Assembly: GCF_004000235.1 (NCBI RefSeq)
Contig: NZ_RCIO01000002.1
Coordinates: 823,501-887,500 of the forward strand
DNA: 64,000 nt
Direction: 5' to 3'
Source of the DNA: Mesorhizobium sp. Z1-4
Lineage (GTDB): Bacteria; Pseudomonadota; Alphaproteobacteria; Rhizobiales; Rhizobiaceae
Shown: positions 39,565-48,450 of the stretch, in pieces
How the letters are laid out: every line of letters starts with the position of its first letter
Position numbering within the stretch: the first letter of the stretch is position 1
Notes under the pieces: model-generated
The model's database searches: none
What the model was told of the DNA's origin: nothing
The model's input: only the letters and a program-made list of their open reading frames with translations
Made by a program: the position numbers and the translations under genes

Positions 39565-40949
39565 GGTGTCATCCTTGCCAGTGGATGGCTTGAGCGCGGC
39601 ATGCCCAATACCTGCCTGATCTGGCCTTTGCCGATCTTGAGTTTGTTAGCGATGTCGACACGGCCGGCTCTGCCGCCGGAGACTTCGTTCATGAATTTCA
39701 GCGACGCCTGCGGCTCCAGCATCTGACGGGTGAAGCTGTTTGGGTTGTCGAAATTGTTGACGAAGGCGTTTGCGACTTTCTGGTGTACGGAGGCGTTGTC
39801 CGGCCTGCCGTCGCTGCCATATTGAGCGATCAGAATGCGCTGTGCGGCGGGCGTGATCTCCTCCAGAAGGAGGTTGTTGAAGTCGTTGGTGGCCTTGCCG
39901 ATCTCATCGTAATAGGCGTCGAAGGTCGCCTGCATCCACTCGGCATCGAACGTGCCCGACTTGTTGGCCTCCGCGGATTTCAGCAGCATCCTGATCTGGC
40001 GGTAACAGTTGTTTGCGCCCTGGCCGCCGATCGGGTCGAGTGCGTTTGCCATGTCGCCCAACGCCATCACATTGCGGCCGGAGGGCAAGGTGCCGACAGG
40101 ATGTTTGACGCACGGCGTGAAGGCACCTTTCAGCCAACCCTTCGGATCTGCCAGTTCGGCGTTTCTGATCCAGGCGTAGTCCCAGGGAATATACTGTTTG
40201 AACAGCTCCTTGACCCGGACGAGAAGCTCTTCGCCGGTTTTGCAATCGTCGAATTTGTCGAACACACCGCCGGGCCGGGCCTCGAAGATCGCGTTCCAGC
40301 ACTGGAACCCGTCCTTGTGCCAGTAGGGGATGGAAAACTGCTCGCCGGCCGTGGCGAAGAAGTTGAACTTGATGCCGTACTGGAACGGGATGCCGTCACG
40401 GGTGCGGTCAAGTTCGAGATTCTTCATGACAAACATGGCCAGCTTGCGCTGCGGCTTGTCGTAGACGGTGCGGGCCTTGTCGACCTCGAAAATGCTGCCG
40501 ATGTCGCTTTTGCCTGCGGCGACCAGGGTGAGGTCGGCCGCCGCTGCGATTTCCTCCAGCCGGGCCAAGTCGACATTTTCGACGATCACCTTGCCACCGC
40601 GTTCCTGGAAATCATGCGTCCAGCGATAGGACTGGATACGCACGTCGATGGCCAGCGCCATGCGGTCGAGGCGGCCCATGAGATCGATGAGCTGGCGGCC
40701 CATCTTGGGGCAGAAGGTGAGGTGAATGCCGTTGATCGGGGTGGAGTTTTCCCAATGGTTGACGCCGAGCTCTCGCTCCAGATCAAGCGAACTGGCGAAG
40801 CGGCAGGCGGTGCCGGTGGGCGGCACTTTGGTAAGCCAGTCCTCCGCGCTGAGCGCAGAATGGATGGTCACGTCATGTCCCTGCTTCAAGAGACCCAGGC
40901 CGGCAAGCAGGCCGCTCATGCCGGAACCGATAATTGCTATCTTGCTCAT
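39561..40949 (-). CDS. Styrene/indole monooxygenase oxygenase component (StyA-like)
   Basis: This 462-residue FAD monooxygenase has the Rossmann FAD motif GSGMSGLLAGLG (about residues 8-19), the LGDMANALDPIGGQGANN flavin site and long stretches resembling StyA (RFASSLDLERELGVNHWENSTPINGIHLTFCPK). It epoxidises vinyl aromatics and often makes indigo from indole. It is the first gene of the operon, divergent from an AraC regulator at 41120. The natural substrate cannot be told from the sequence. Confidence 0.85.
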   Translation of the reverse strand: MSKIAIIGSGMSGLLAGLGLLKQGHDVTIHSALSAEDWLTKVPPTGTACRFASSLDLERELGVNHWENSTPINGIHLTFCPKMGRQLIDLMGRLDRMALAIDVRIQSYRWTHDFQERGGKVIVENVDLARLEEIAAAADLTLVAAGKSDIGSIFEVDKARTVYDKPQRKLAMFVMKNLELDRTRDGIPFQYGIKFNFFATAGEQFSIPYWHKDGFQCWNAIFEARPGGVFDKFDDCKTGEELLVRVKELFKQYIPWDYAWIRNAELADPKGWLKGAFTPCVKHPVGTLPSGRNVMALGDMANALDPIGGQGANNCYRQIRMLLKSAEANKSGTFDAEWMQATFDAYYDEIGKATNDFNNLLLEEITPAAQRILIAQYGSDGRPDNASVHQKVANAFVNNFDNPNSFTRQMLEPQASLKFMNEVSGGRAGRVDIANKLKIGKGQIRQVLGMPRSSHPLARMTP

Positions 40950-41119
40950 CTCTCAACCCCTCCCAAGGCGAGTAGGACCAGCCTGTCTGAACGAAGGCGC
41001 GCGGCCGGCCAGATGATGCAAGACTTTGCCTGTTTTGGCGCTCCCGCAATCCGGATATTGCGGGATTGTCCGGATCGTGCGACAAGTTTAAGCTTGAAGT
41101 AAATCGAGATGGAGGGCCG

Positions 41120-42061
41120 ATGCACGTAACGTCATCGCATCTTTCTGATTTTACTGAAGCGGTGGGCAGCCACTTCCGTCCGCACGAAGTGAGCGGACCG
41201 GACCGGATTGCCGGAAACCTGGAAGCGCGGCATTTCGGCCGTGTGGGGCTTACCTATCTCAGCTACGGGTCCGAGGTGGAAATCCGGACAGACCCCCTGG
41301 ACGGGTTCTCACTGTTGCAAATCCCGATCAAAGGCGTGTCGAGCGAACCGGACGGTGACGGGCGAGACCGGTTCAGCCTGCAAAAGGGGCAGGTGCTGGG
41401 GCTGGCACGCGGTATCGACTTCGCCATTCACCGCAACTGCACTTTGCTGATCACCCGGTTCGAGAACGCCGACATCGCGGAGACGCTGGCGGACCTTTCG
41501 GGCCAGGGCGATGCGGCCCGTACAATGAAAACGATGAAGAGCTGCGACCTCGCCTCACCGGCCGGCCGGGCGCTGCTCAGCCAGCTACGGTGGCTCAATT
41601 TCGAGCTTGCCGAAGGCGGCTCGCGGCTGGCGCTCATGGAAGCGCATTGCTCGAAGGGGCTGCTGGTGAGTTTTCTGATGGCAACCGTGCCTGGCCTTTC
41701 CAGAAGCTCCACGCCGCTGCCCACCTTTGCGGCCGTGCGGCGGGTCGAGGCCTATGTGGACGAGCACCTTGGGGAGGCAATCACCATTGCCGACATGGCG
41801 CGGGTCGCGGGGGTGCCGGTGCGCACGCTGTTCGAGCTGTTCAAGCGCTACAAGGAAGAAACGCCGGCAGAGATGTTGCGGCGCAAACGGCTGGAAGCCG
41901 TGCGGCAGCTCCTCGTTCAGTCAAGCCCCTACGATACCACTGTAACCGAGGCCGCGATGGCCTGCGGCTTCGCGCATCTGGGCAGGTTCGCGCAATATTA
42001 CGGCGCCGAATATGGCGAAAAACCCTCCGACACGCTGATGCGGCGCAGGCACCATTCCTGA
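41120..42061 (+). CDS. AraC-family regulator (AraC-binding-2 type)
   Basis: The 313-residue protein has an N-terminal AraC-binding-like domain and two HTH motifs near the C-terminus (ITIADMARVAGVPVRTLFELFKRY and TVTEAAMACGFAHLGRFAQYYGAEYG). The type is common next to aromatic catabolic operons. It is divergent from the StyA-like operon with a 170-base gap, so it probably activates it. GGAGGG is close to the ATG at 41120. Confidence 0.87.
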   Translation: MHVTSSHLSDFTEAVGSHFRPHEVSGPDRIAGNLEARHFGRVGLTYLSYGSEVEIRTDPLDGFSLLQIPIKGVSSEPDGDGRDRFSLQKGQVLGLARGIDFAIHRNCTLLITRFENADIAETLADLSGQGDAARTMKTMKSCDLASPAGRALLSQLRWLNFELAEGGSRLALMEAHCSKGLLVSFLMATVPGLSRSSTPLPTFAAVRRVEAYVDEHLGEAITIADMARVAGVPVRTLFELFKRYKEETPAEMLRRKRLEAVRQLLVQSSPYDTTVTEAAMACGFAHLGRFAQYYGAEYGEKPSDTLMRRRHHS

Positions 42062-42220
42062 CATCAAGACATCGATTCGGTGCATGATCTGACGTCTCCT
42101 GCGGGCACTTTGCCGGCAGCCAGAAAAACGATCATAAAGAAATACAATAAAGCCAGCGTTTTTAGGTTATACTTGTTCTCTTTCGGTTAAAGCTTAGCCG
42201 GTGCGTGGGAGGGCATGGCG

Positions 42221-44599
42221 ATGGTTGATGTTCGCAGTCTAGCCGAAGTCGAACTCAGGGCGCGCGAGCGGCTGCGCCGCAACAAAAGCCAGATCGAATA
42301 TTCGCTGGAGCAGATCGCCGACGGCAATCCGCTGGCAGCGGAAACGCAACCTTTCCGGCGTCTGGAGCGCATCCAGACAAAAGCCGGCGTGACGCGCGAC
42401 GAAGCCGAAATGATGTCGGTTGCGATCGAAGCGACGGCGCGGCAGCCGCGGGCGCGGGGAGCGAAACGCGCCAAGGCGGGCGGGCCGGAGGTCATACGCG
42501 GGGCGACGCTGGACTTTGTCGGCGTGGCGTTTCTGGAGATCGGGCGGCGCGCTGCGGACGCTGTCGGGCGCATTGCGTTTCTGAACGATGCACCGCAAGG
42601 CACCGGGTTTCTCGTCGGGCCGCGGCTCCTGCTCACCAACCACCATGTCATTGAGACCGCCGCTGCCGCGCGGCGCATGCAGGTGCAGTTCGACTATGAA
42701 TACGGCGTCGACAGGTTTGCGCTGGCTCCGTCGAACTTCTTTCTCGACCCGGGCTACTGCTTCGTTACCGACGGTATCGACGGCCTGGATTTCACGCTTA
42801 TCGGCATCGGCGCGCAGCGGTCCGGCACGCGGCAGCTTGCCGAATTCGGTTATCTGCCGCTTTCGGATGCCGGCGACAAACACATGCTTGGCGAGACTGC
42901 CAATGTGATCCAGCATCCGGACGGGCGGTACAAGGAGCTGGTGCTGCGGGAAAACCATCTGGTTGCGCGCGACGAGACGGCACAGGTGCTGCACTATGTT
43001 GCCGATACCGAGCAGGGTTCATCGGGATCGCCGGTCTTCAACAATGAATGGGAGCCGATTGCGCTGCATCACTGGGGCACCGCCTGGCGCGAGGTGATGG
43101 GCACAGACGGCCGTCCCCTGTCGCGCGAGGTCAATGAAGGCATCCGCATCAGCGCCATTGTCACCCATCTGCAGAAGCTGCTGACGACGGGTGGGATCGA
43201 GAAGCCGGCCGTGGTGCGCGCGGCGCTGGAGATGTGGGAGCGGGCGCGGGATGGCGGGCGGTCCATGCGCACGCCCATCGGCGCGGGCTCCGATGTCTCG
43301 GGCGAAGAAAGCAGAAACGGGCCTGCCGGATCGCTGCAGTCGCGGGTCGGCGATGACGGATCGGTGACGTGGACCTTTCCGATCGAAATCACCGTGCGGG
43401 CACCGCTGGCGGCGGCCACGCCCGACACCGCTGCCGAAATGCCGGCCGAGCCGGAGGCTGAGGCGCCGGCGGAGAGCCCCGGCGGGGCCGAACGGCGCAC
43501 CTGGCGCACCGAGGAATTCGACGACCGCGGCGGCTACGAGCCGGGTTTCATTCCCGGTTTCATCGTGCCGCTGCCGACCGTTGCCAAATCGCCTTACCGG
43601 ATCGCCGAAAACCAGCTTGCCGGACCGGGCGACGACAAACACGAGCTGCCCTATCATCATTTCTCGATCGTGATGAATGCCGACCGGCGGCTGGCGTTTT
43701 TCACCGCCGTCAATATCGACGGCAAACGCATCAAGGCGGTGAAACGCGGTACCAAGACCGTGACCAGCGACCCCAGCCTGTCGCAGCTCGGCGTGGAACG
43801 CATCGCGGCCGAGGGCGCGGAGGCGAGCGACGATTTCCGTCCCGACCGGCGCGTGCTCGAATCCGAGCGAATGGACCGGCCCTTCTACGAGAAGCAGGTG
43901 GTGCCTGGGTTCCCCGACCCCTCGGCGCGCGACCGTATTGCGCGCATGTTCCAGAAGGGCCACATCGTGCTGCGCGGCGACCCCGCCTGGGGCAGCGACG
44001 AGGAGGCGCTTGCCGCCGAGCGCGACACGTTCTTCTACACCAACGCCGCGCCGCAGGTCGGCTTCTTCAATCAGGGCAGCGACCTGGACCGGCCTGGTTC
44101 CAAGGGAAAGCTGCGCTGGCGGGCGGTGGAAACCTATGTGCTGCGCAACGCGGTGACGATGAAAAGCCGGATCTCGGTGTTTGCCGGGCCTATATTCGCC
44201 AAGGACGACCCCGAATACAGGTTCGGCGCGCAAGTGCCGATGCGGTTCTGGAAGATCGCGGTGTGGAACGACGGCGGAACGCTTCGGTCGATCGCGCTGA
44301 TCGCCGACCAGCGGCCGGTACTGAAGGTCATGCCGGAGCGGATCGCGGACGGGGCCGAGGCGTTCGGCGACGATGAGGAACTGGCGCGCGTCTCCGAGTT
44401 TCTGGCGACCGTGGCGGAGGTGGAGAAGGCGACGGGGCTCGACTTCGGAGATATCGTGCGCGACGGCGATATCCGGGCAGGGGCGGAAAGCGCCGCCGCG
44501 GTGACGCTCAAAGCCACCGACCTCAAACGGCGGGCGCGAAAGCCGGCGAAAAAGAGCACGGCGGCAAGTCGCAGGAAGCCGGCAAGGCGCAAAAGCTAG
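42221..44599 (+). CDS. Trypsin-like serine protease fused to a DNA/RNA non-specific endonuclease
   Basis: The protein is 792 residues. After a helical N-terminal region, a trypsin-like domain spans about residues 110-320 with catalytic His (TNHHV, about His142), Asp (GLDFTLIG, about Asp190) and Ser (QGSSGSPV, about Ser268). An acidic/proline linker follows (about 395-425). A DNA/RNA non-specific endonuclease (NucA-like) domain then spans about 470-690, with YHHFSIVMNADRRLAFFTAVNIDG, the active His in FQKGHIVLRGDPAWG (about His581) and the metal-binding Asn in FFYTNAAPQ. The tail is lysine/arginine rich. No signal peptide is seen. I chose the ATG at 42221 because GGGAGGG sits 7 bases before it; the ATG at 42215 is too close. 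Confidence 0.84.
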   Translation: MVDVRSLAEVELRARERLRRNKSQIEYSLEQIADGNPLAAETQPFRRLERIQTKAGVTRDEAEMMSVAIEATARQPRARGAKRAKAGGPEVIRGATLDFVGVAFLEIGRRAADAVGRIAFLNDAPQGTGFLVGPRLLLTNHHVIETAAAARRMQVQFDYEYGVDRFALAPSNFFLDPGYCFVTDGIDGLDFTLIGIGAQRSGTRQLAEFGYLPLSDAGDKHMLGETANVIQHPDGRYKELVLRENHLVARDETAQVLHYVADTEQGSSGSPVFNNEWEPIALHHWGTAWREVMGTDGRPLSREVNEGIRISAIVTHLQKLLTTGGIEKPAVVRAALEMWERARDGGRSMRTPIGAGSDVSGEESRNGPAGSLQSRVGDDGSVTWTFPIEITVRAPLAAATPDTAAEMPAEPEAEAPAESPGGAERRTWRTEEFDDRGGYEPGFIPGFIVPLPTVAKSPYRIAENQLAGPGDDKHELPYHHFSIVMNADRRLAFFTAVNIDGKRIKAVKRGTKTVTSDPSLSQLGVERIAAEGAEASDDFRPDRRVLESERMDRPFYEKQVVPGFPDPSARDRIARMFQKGHIVLRGDPAWGSDEEALAAERDTFFYTNAAPQVGFFNQGSDLDRPGSKGKLRWRAVETYVLRNAVTMKSRISVFAGPIFAKDDPEYRFGAQVPMRFWKIAVWNDGGTLRSIALIADQRPVLKVMPERIADGAEAFGDDEELARVSEFLATVAEVEKATGLDFGDIVRDGDIRAGAESAAAVTLKATDLKRRARKPAKKSTAASRRKPARRKS

Positions 44600-44730
44600 C
44601 TGCCGTTGCATTGCGGTGCGATGCGGCTGGGCGCCACGGTATCGCGCCACTGGCCAGCCTGTTAGCCTGGCGGCGTAACCGGCATGTTCCGGTGCGCCGC
44701 GGCGCGCCTGTGCCGGCGCGGAGGAGCATG

Positions 44731-45099
44731 ATGGGAAAGCGCAGCGCCGAGGTCGATGCCTGGATGGCCGCGTATGACAACCCGCAGAAGCCGGTCGTGG
44801 AGGCCGTGCGGCGCGTGATGCTCGATGCGGACACGCGTCTCGGCGAGACCATCAAGTGGCAAGCGCCGACCTTTGTCTACAAGGGCAATCTGGCGTCGTT
44901 TTTTCCGAAGGCCAAGAAACACGCAACGCTGATGTTTCACACCGGCGCGTCTCTCGCGGCAGCGGGCGATTTTCCTTCGCTCGAAGGCGAAGGGGCGACG
45001 TCACGCGCGATGAAGTTCGCGGATGTCGACGATGTCGATGCCAAGGCAGGCGAACTTCGGGCGATCGTCAAAGCCTGGTGCGATGCAAGAGACGGCTGA
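44731..45099 (+). CDS. DUF1801-family small protein
   Basis: The 122-residue cytosolic protein matches the DUF1801 (YdhG-like) fold: VDAWMAAYDNPQKPVVEAVRRVMLD, ETIKWQAPTFVYKGNLASFFP and the ending ELRAIVKAWC. The function is unknown. The ATG at 44731 has GGAGG 6 bases before it; an ATG 3 bases earlier is less well spaced. Confidence 0.85.
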   Translation: MGKRSAEVDAWMAAYDNPQKPVVEAVRRVMLDADTRLGETIKWQAPTFVYKGNLASFFPKAKKHATLMFHTGASLAAAGDFPSLEGEGATSRAMKFADVDDVDAKAGELRAIVKAWCDARDG

Positions 45100-45227
45100 G
45101 CGCGCGCCCAGGGTGGACGATGGCGACGACCGTGCCGCACGCCGACTTGCGCGGCTTGATCTTGCCGCATATCCGGTCTTGATTGACAGAGCGGCGATCG
45201 GCGCCGCGGCGGAAGCAGGAAAATCAT

Positions 45228-46130
45228 ATGCGTTGGCGCGGACGGCGGGAAAGCAGCAATATCGAAGACCGGAGAGGCCAGTCGTCAGGGCTTCCCGGCG
45301 GTTTCGGGCGCGGCGGCACGCGGATGCGGCTTCCGACCGGGCGCGGCGGCGGCGGTATCAGTTTCACCGGGCTGATCATCATCGTCGTCGTCTTTTTCGG
45401 CCTGCGCGCAATCGGCATCGACCCGCTGGCCATGCTGGGTGGCGGGCAGGGCGGTGGCGGCCAGTTCGCGCAGGAGGAAGGCACGCAGGCCTCCGACGAC
45501 ATGCGCAAATTCGTGGCTGTGGTTCTGGGCGAAACCGAAAATGTCTGGAACGGGGTCTTCAGGGCAGAGGGCGCGACCTATCGCGAGCCGACGCTGACGC
45601 TGTTTTCGGGGCAGGTGCGTTCCGCCTGCGGCTTCGCCTCTTCGGCCTCGGGGCCATTCTATTGTCCGGGCGACAGCAAGATCTATCTCGATACGACCTT
45701 TTTCGACCAGCTGGCGCGCCAGTTCGGCGCCGCGGGCGATTTCGCGCAGGCTTATGTGATTGCGCATGAGGTCGGCCACCATGTGCAGAACCTGATCGGC
45801 GTTTTGCCGCGGTTCAACGAGATGCGCCAGCGCATGAGCCAGGCCGAGGCCAATGCGATGTCGATGCGGGTCGAGCTCCAGGCCGACTGCTTTGCCGGTG
45901 TGTGGGCGCATTTCACGGATCGCGAGGGGCTGCTTGAGGCCGGCGACATCGAGGAAGCGCTGAATGCCGCCAGGCAGATCGGCGACGACACGCTGCAGCG
46001 GCGCACGCAAGGCTATGTCGTGCCGGAGAGCTTCAACCACGGCACCTCGGAGCAGCGCCAGACCTGGTTCGCGAACGGGTTCAGGGGCGGCAAACTCTCC
46101 GATTGCGACACGTTCAACAACCCGATCTGA
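45228..46130 (+). CDS. ypfJ: YpfJ-like neutral zinc metallopeptidase (membrane-anchored)
   Basis: The 300-residue protein starts with MRWRGRRESSNIEDRRGQ, has one transmembrane segment (about residues 45-62) and a periplasmic zinc peptidase domain. The zinc motif is HEVGHH, with a later Glu in the MRVELQADCFAGVWAH helix. The overall family is YpfJ/KPN_00809. The substrate is unknown. The ATG at 45228 is chosen by the conserved start; GCAGGAAAATC lies upstream. Confidence 0.88.
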   Translation: MRWRGRRESSNIEDRRGQSSGLPGGFGRGGTRMRLPTGRGGGGISFTGLIIIVVVFFGLRAIGIDPLAMLGGGQGGGGQFAQEEGTQASDDMRKFVAVVLGETENVWNGVFRAEGATYREPTLTLFSGQVRSACGFASSASGPFYCPGDSKIYLDTTFFDQLARQFGAAGDFAQAYVIAHEVGHHVQNLIGVLPRFNEMRQRMSQAEANAMSMRVELQADCFAGVWAHFTDREGLLEAGDIEEALNAARQIGDDTLQRRTQGYVVPESFNHGTSEQRQTWFANGFRGGKLSDCDTFNNPI

Positions 46131-46269
46131 GCCATGTGCCGCGGCCGGCAAGCGCGCCTTTCCAAGGTAAACCGCTCCTAAACAGTCACTCACGGTTTCA
46201 TGCAATCCGTTTAGACGGGTATTAACAGGCGCCGGGTTATGGTGGTTTCCGAAAGGCTGGGGAACGACC

Positions 46270-47904
46270 ATGCAAAAACGATCGAAGCGCTTTCTCGACA
46301 GCACGAGCGGAAACTTTGCGATTGGCGCAAGCGTGCTTGCGGTGCCGCTTATCTTTGCCGCCGGGCTGATGGTGGACATGACGACGGTCAGCCACTCGCA
46401 GAACGAATTGCAGCAGGCGATGGACGCGGCGGTGCTTGCCGTGGCGCGCGAAGGCGAGAACCTCTCCGACAAGCAGGCGAACGATATCGCCCGTACCTAT
46501 ATTCAGGAAAACTACAATCTCGTCTTCGGCAATCTGAAGGTCATCAGGGAAGGGACCAAGGTGACCGTCGATGCAACAGCGGAGACACCGACCGCGTTCG
46601 GCGGGTTGCTCGGCTACAGCAACTGGACGGTCGAGGCACGGTCCGCCGCCGATGTCGCCTTTGCAAGCTACGAGGTCGCGCTGGTGCTCGACACGACCGG
46701 CTCCATGGCCGGCGGCAAGCTGACGGCGATGAAAGACGCCGTCGACGGCATGATCCAATCGATGACTGCCCAAATCCAGAACAAGGAACGGCTGAAGTTT
46801 TCGCTGGTGCCGTTCGCGACCTTCGTCAATGTCGGGCCGGAGCATGGGCCCAAATTCGACAAGAGTGGCAAGCAGATCGCCGGTACCGGTGCGCCGTGGC
46901 TCGACCTGAATGGTGAAAGCCCGCTGCCGCAGACGGAGCTGTCGCCTGGCGCGAGCCGCTTCCAGCTATACGAAAACATGGGCAAGAGCTGGCCGGGGTG
47001 TGTGGAGACGCGCTATCGCGGGTCGAAGGACTACGATGTCAGCGATATGGCTGCCGACCCGTCCAAGCCGGAGACGCTTTTTGTTCCGGCTTTCAGTATC
47101 GATGAACCGGACGAAGGCTACGCAAACAGCTACATCACCGCAAAAGTAGACCCCCTGGACATGTCCGTCGCGGCCAAGAAAGAGAAGTGGAGCAAGTATG
47201 GCGTCAAGACCAATGACAAAGGCGAACCGCTGCTTGGTGGGTTGCTCGACGGCATAACCGGGCTGGTCGGTCTCGGCGGTTCCGATCCGAAACTGAAAAA
47301 GGTGAAAATCGACGACGGGCCGTCGATCTATGCCGGAATGAACAAGGGGCCGGACTTTTTCTGCGACACGCAGCCGATCACCGCGCTGTCCAACAACTAT
47401 CCGGATCTGCGTAGCAAGGTGAAGGCGCTCGAGGCCAAGGGCAACACCAATATCATGGAGGGTGTCGCCTGGGGAACCAGGGTGCTTTCGCCTGGCGAGC
47501 CCTTCGGCCAGGCGCAACCGAAATCCAAGTCAGGCATCGAAAAGATCATGGTGGTGCTGACCGACGGCTCGAATACGCTTGGCGTCAATTCAAGAGATCT
47601 CGGCTCAGAGTATTCCAGTGTCGGCTACCTCGTCGATGGCAGGCTCGGCACACTGACGCCGAGCGGAGCTGCCACCAATACGGCCATGAACGAGCGCACG
47701 CTCGCGGCCTGCGATTACGCCAAAAAAGAGGGCATCGAAATCTACACGATCCGGCTTGAAGAGCCGGACGTGAAAACCGGGACCATGCTGCAGCAATGCG
47801 CCACCTCGCCGGCCCACTTCTTCGACGCGCCGTCGCGTGCGCAGCTCGACGAGGTCTTCGAGGAAATCAGGGAACGCGTCGTGAGGCTGCGTCTGGCGTC
47901 CTGA
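46270..47904 (+). CDS. TadG-like pilus-assembly / von Willebrand factor A protein
   Basis: The 544-residue protein has an N-terminal TadE/G-like hydrophobic segment (SGNFAIGASVLAVPLIFAAGLMVDMTTV, residues 13-40), then a large extracytoplasmic vWA-like domain with the MIDAS DTTGSMAGGK and a late IMVVLTDGSNT. Length and order match rhizobial TadG paralogues. No other tad/cpa or flp gene is in the window, so it stands alone. GGGGAA precedes the ATG. Confidence 0.83.
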   Translation: MQKRSKRFLDSTSGNFAIGASVLAVPLIFAAGLMVDMTTVSHSQNELQQAMDAAVLAVAREGENLSDKQANDIARTYIQENYNLVFGNLKVIREGTKVTVDATAETPTAFGGLLGYSNWTVEARSAADVAFASYEVALVLDTTGSMAGGKLTAMKDAVDGMIQSMTAQIQNKERLKFSLVPFATFVNVGPEHGPKFDKSGKQIAGTGAPWLDLNGESPLPQTELSPGASRFQLYENMGKSWPGCVETRYRGSKDYDVSDMAADPSKPETLFVPAFSIDEPDEGYANSYITAKVDPLDMSVAAKKEKWSKYGVKTNDKGEPLLGGLLDGITGLVGLGGSDPKLKKVKIDDGPSIYAGMNKGPDFFCDTQPITALSNNYPDLRSKVKALEAKGNTNIMEGVAWGTRVLSPGEPFGQAQPKSKSGIEKIMVVLTDGSNTLGVNSRDLGSEYSSVGYLVDGRLGTLTPSGAATNTAMNERTLAACDYAKKEGIEIYTIRLEEPDVKTGTMLQQCATSPAHFFDAPSRAQLDEVFEEIRERVVRLRLAS

Positions 47905-47928
47905 CGGACACGGATATGACTTGCGGAT

Positions 47929-47958
47929 AGGGCGGCCCAGTGCCGCCCTTTCCATTTT
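47929..47958 (+). terminator. Intrinsic terminator after the TadG-like gene
   Basis: AGGGCGGC (47929-47936) and GCCGCCCT (47942-47949) form a perfect 8-bp stem, followed by TTTCCATTTT. Confidence 0.72.
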
Positions 47959-47975
47959 GCAAGCGGGTTGGCCGC

Positions 47976-48380
47976 CTATTCACCCCAGCCGGCGATAACC
48001 GCGTCAGCCTCGAACTCGACCAGCCATTCCGGGTTCACGAAACGATTGATGGCCATGATCGTATCGACGGGCCGCACATCGCGGAAATATTCCTTGCGGA
48101 CGTCAATCGCGGCTTTCCAGTTGTCGATGTCGGTCAGAATGACTCGCGTACGGACGACGTCATGCAGGCCCGAGCCTGCGCGCTCGAGCGCATCCTTGAT
48201 GATCTCGATGCACTGCCGCGTCTGGGCGGCGACATCGCCAACGCCGACGGTCTTGCCGTCGGCACCCACCGGAGCCGTACCGCCTATCGAAATGAACGGG
48301 CCGACACGCACAGCGCGCGAGAAGCCCACAACGGCCTCCATCGGGTTGCCGTTGGAAATCAGTTCCCTGTCGTATTTCAT
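47976..48380 (-). CDS. RidA-family (YjgF-like) protein
   Basis: The 134-residue protein has the RidA fold segments VRVGPFISIGGTAPVGADG, QTRQCIEIIKDALERAG and DVVRTRVILTD with the arginine that binds 2-aminoacrylate-type ligands. It removes reactive enamine/imine intermediates in related proteins. The ATG at 48380 follows GGAGG at a usable distance. It lies just downstream of carA on the same strand. Confidence 0.87.
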   Translation of the reverse strand: MKYDRELISNGNPMEAVVGFSRAVRVGPFISIGGTAPVGADGKTVGVGDVAAQTRQCIEIIKDALERAGSGLHDVVRTRVILTDIDNWKAAIDVRKEYFRDVRPVDTIMAINRFVNPEWLVEFEADAVIAGWGE

Positions 48381-48450
48381 GCCTCGATCCTCCACACCTG
48401 CCGCAGCAGAATGCGTGGACGGAGGGCTGGCTGGCAATCGCGCTTGGGCG

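Noticed and set aside
25875-44599. One combined caspase plus protease-nuclease defence operon
   Set aside because: The genes are on different strands, separated by unrelated metabolic operons and their own regulators, and the caspases are secreted while the nuclease is not.
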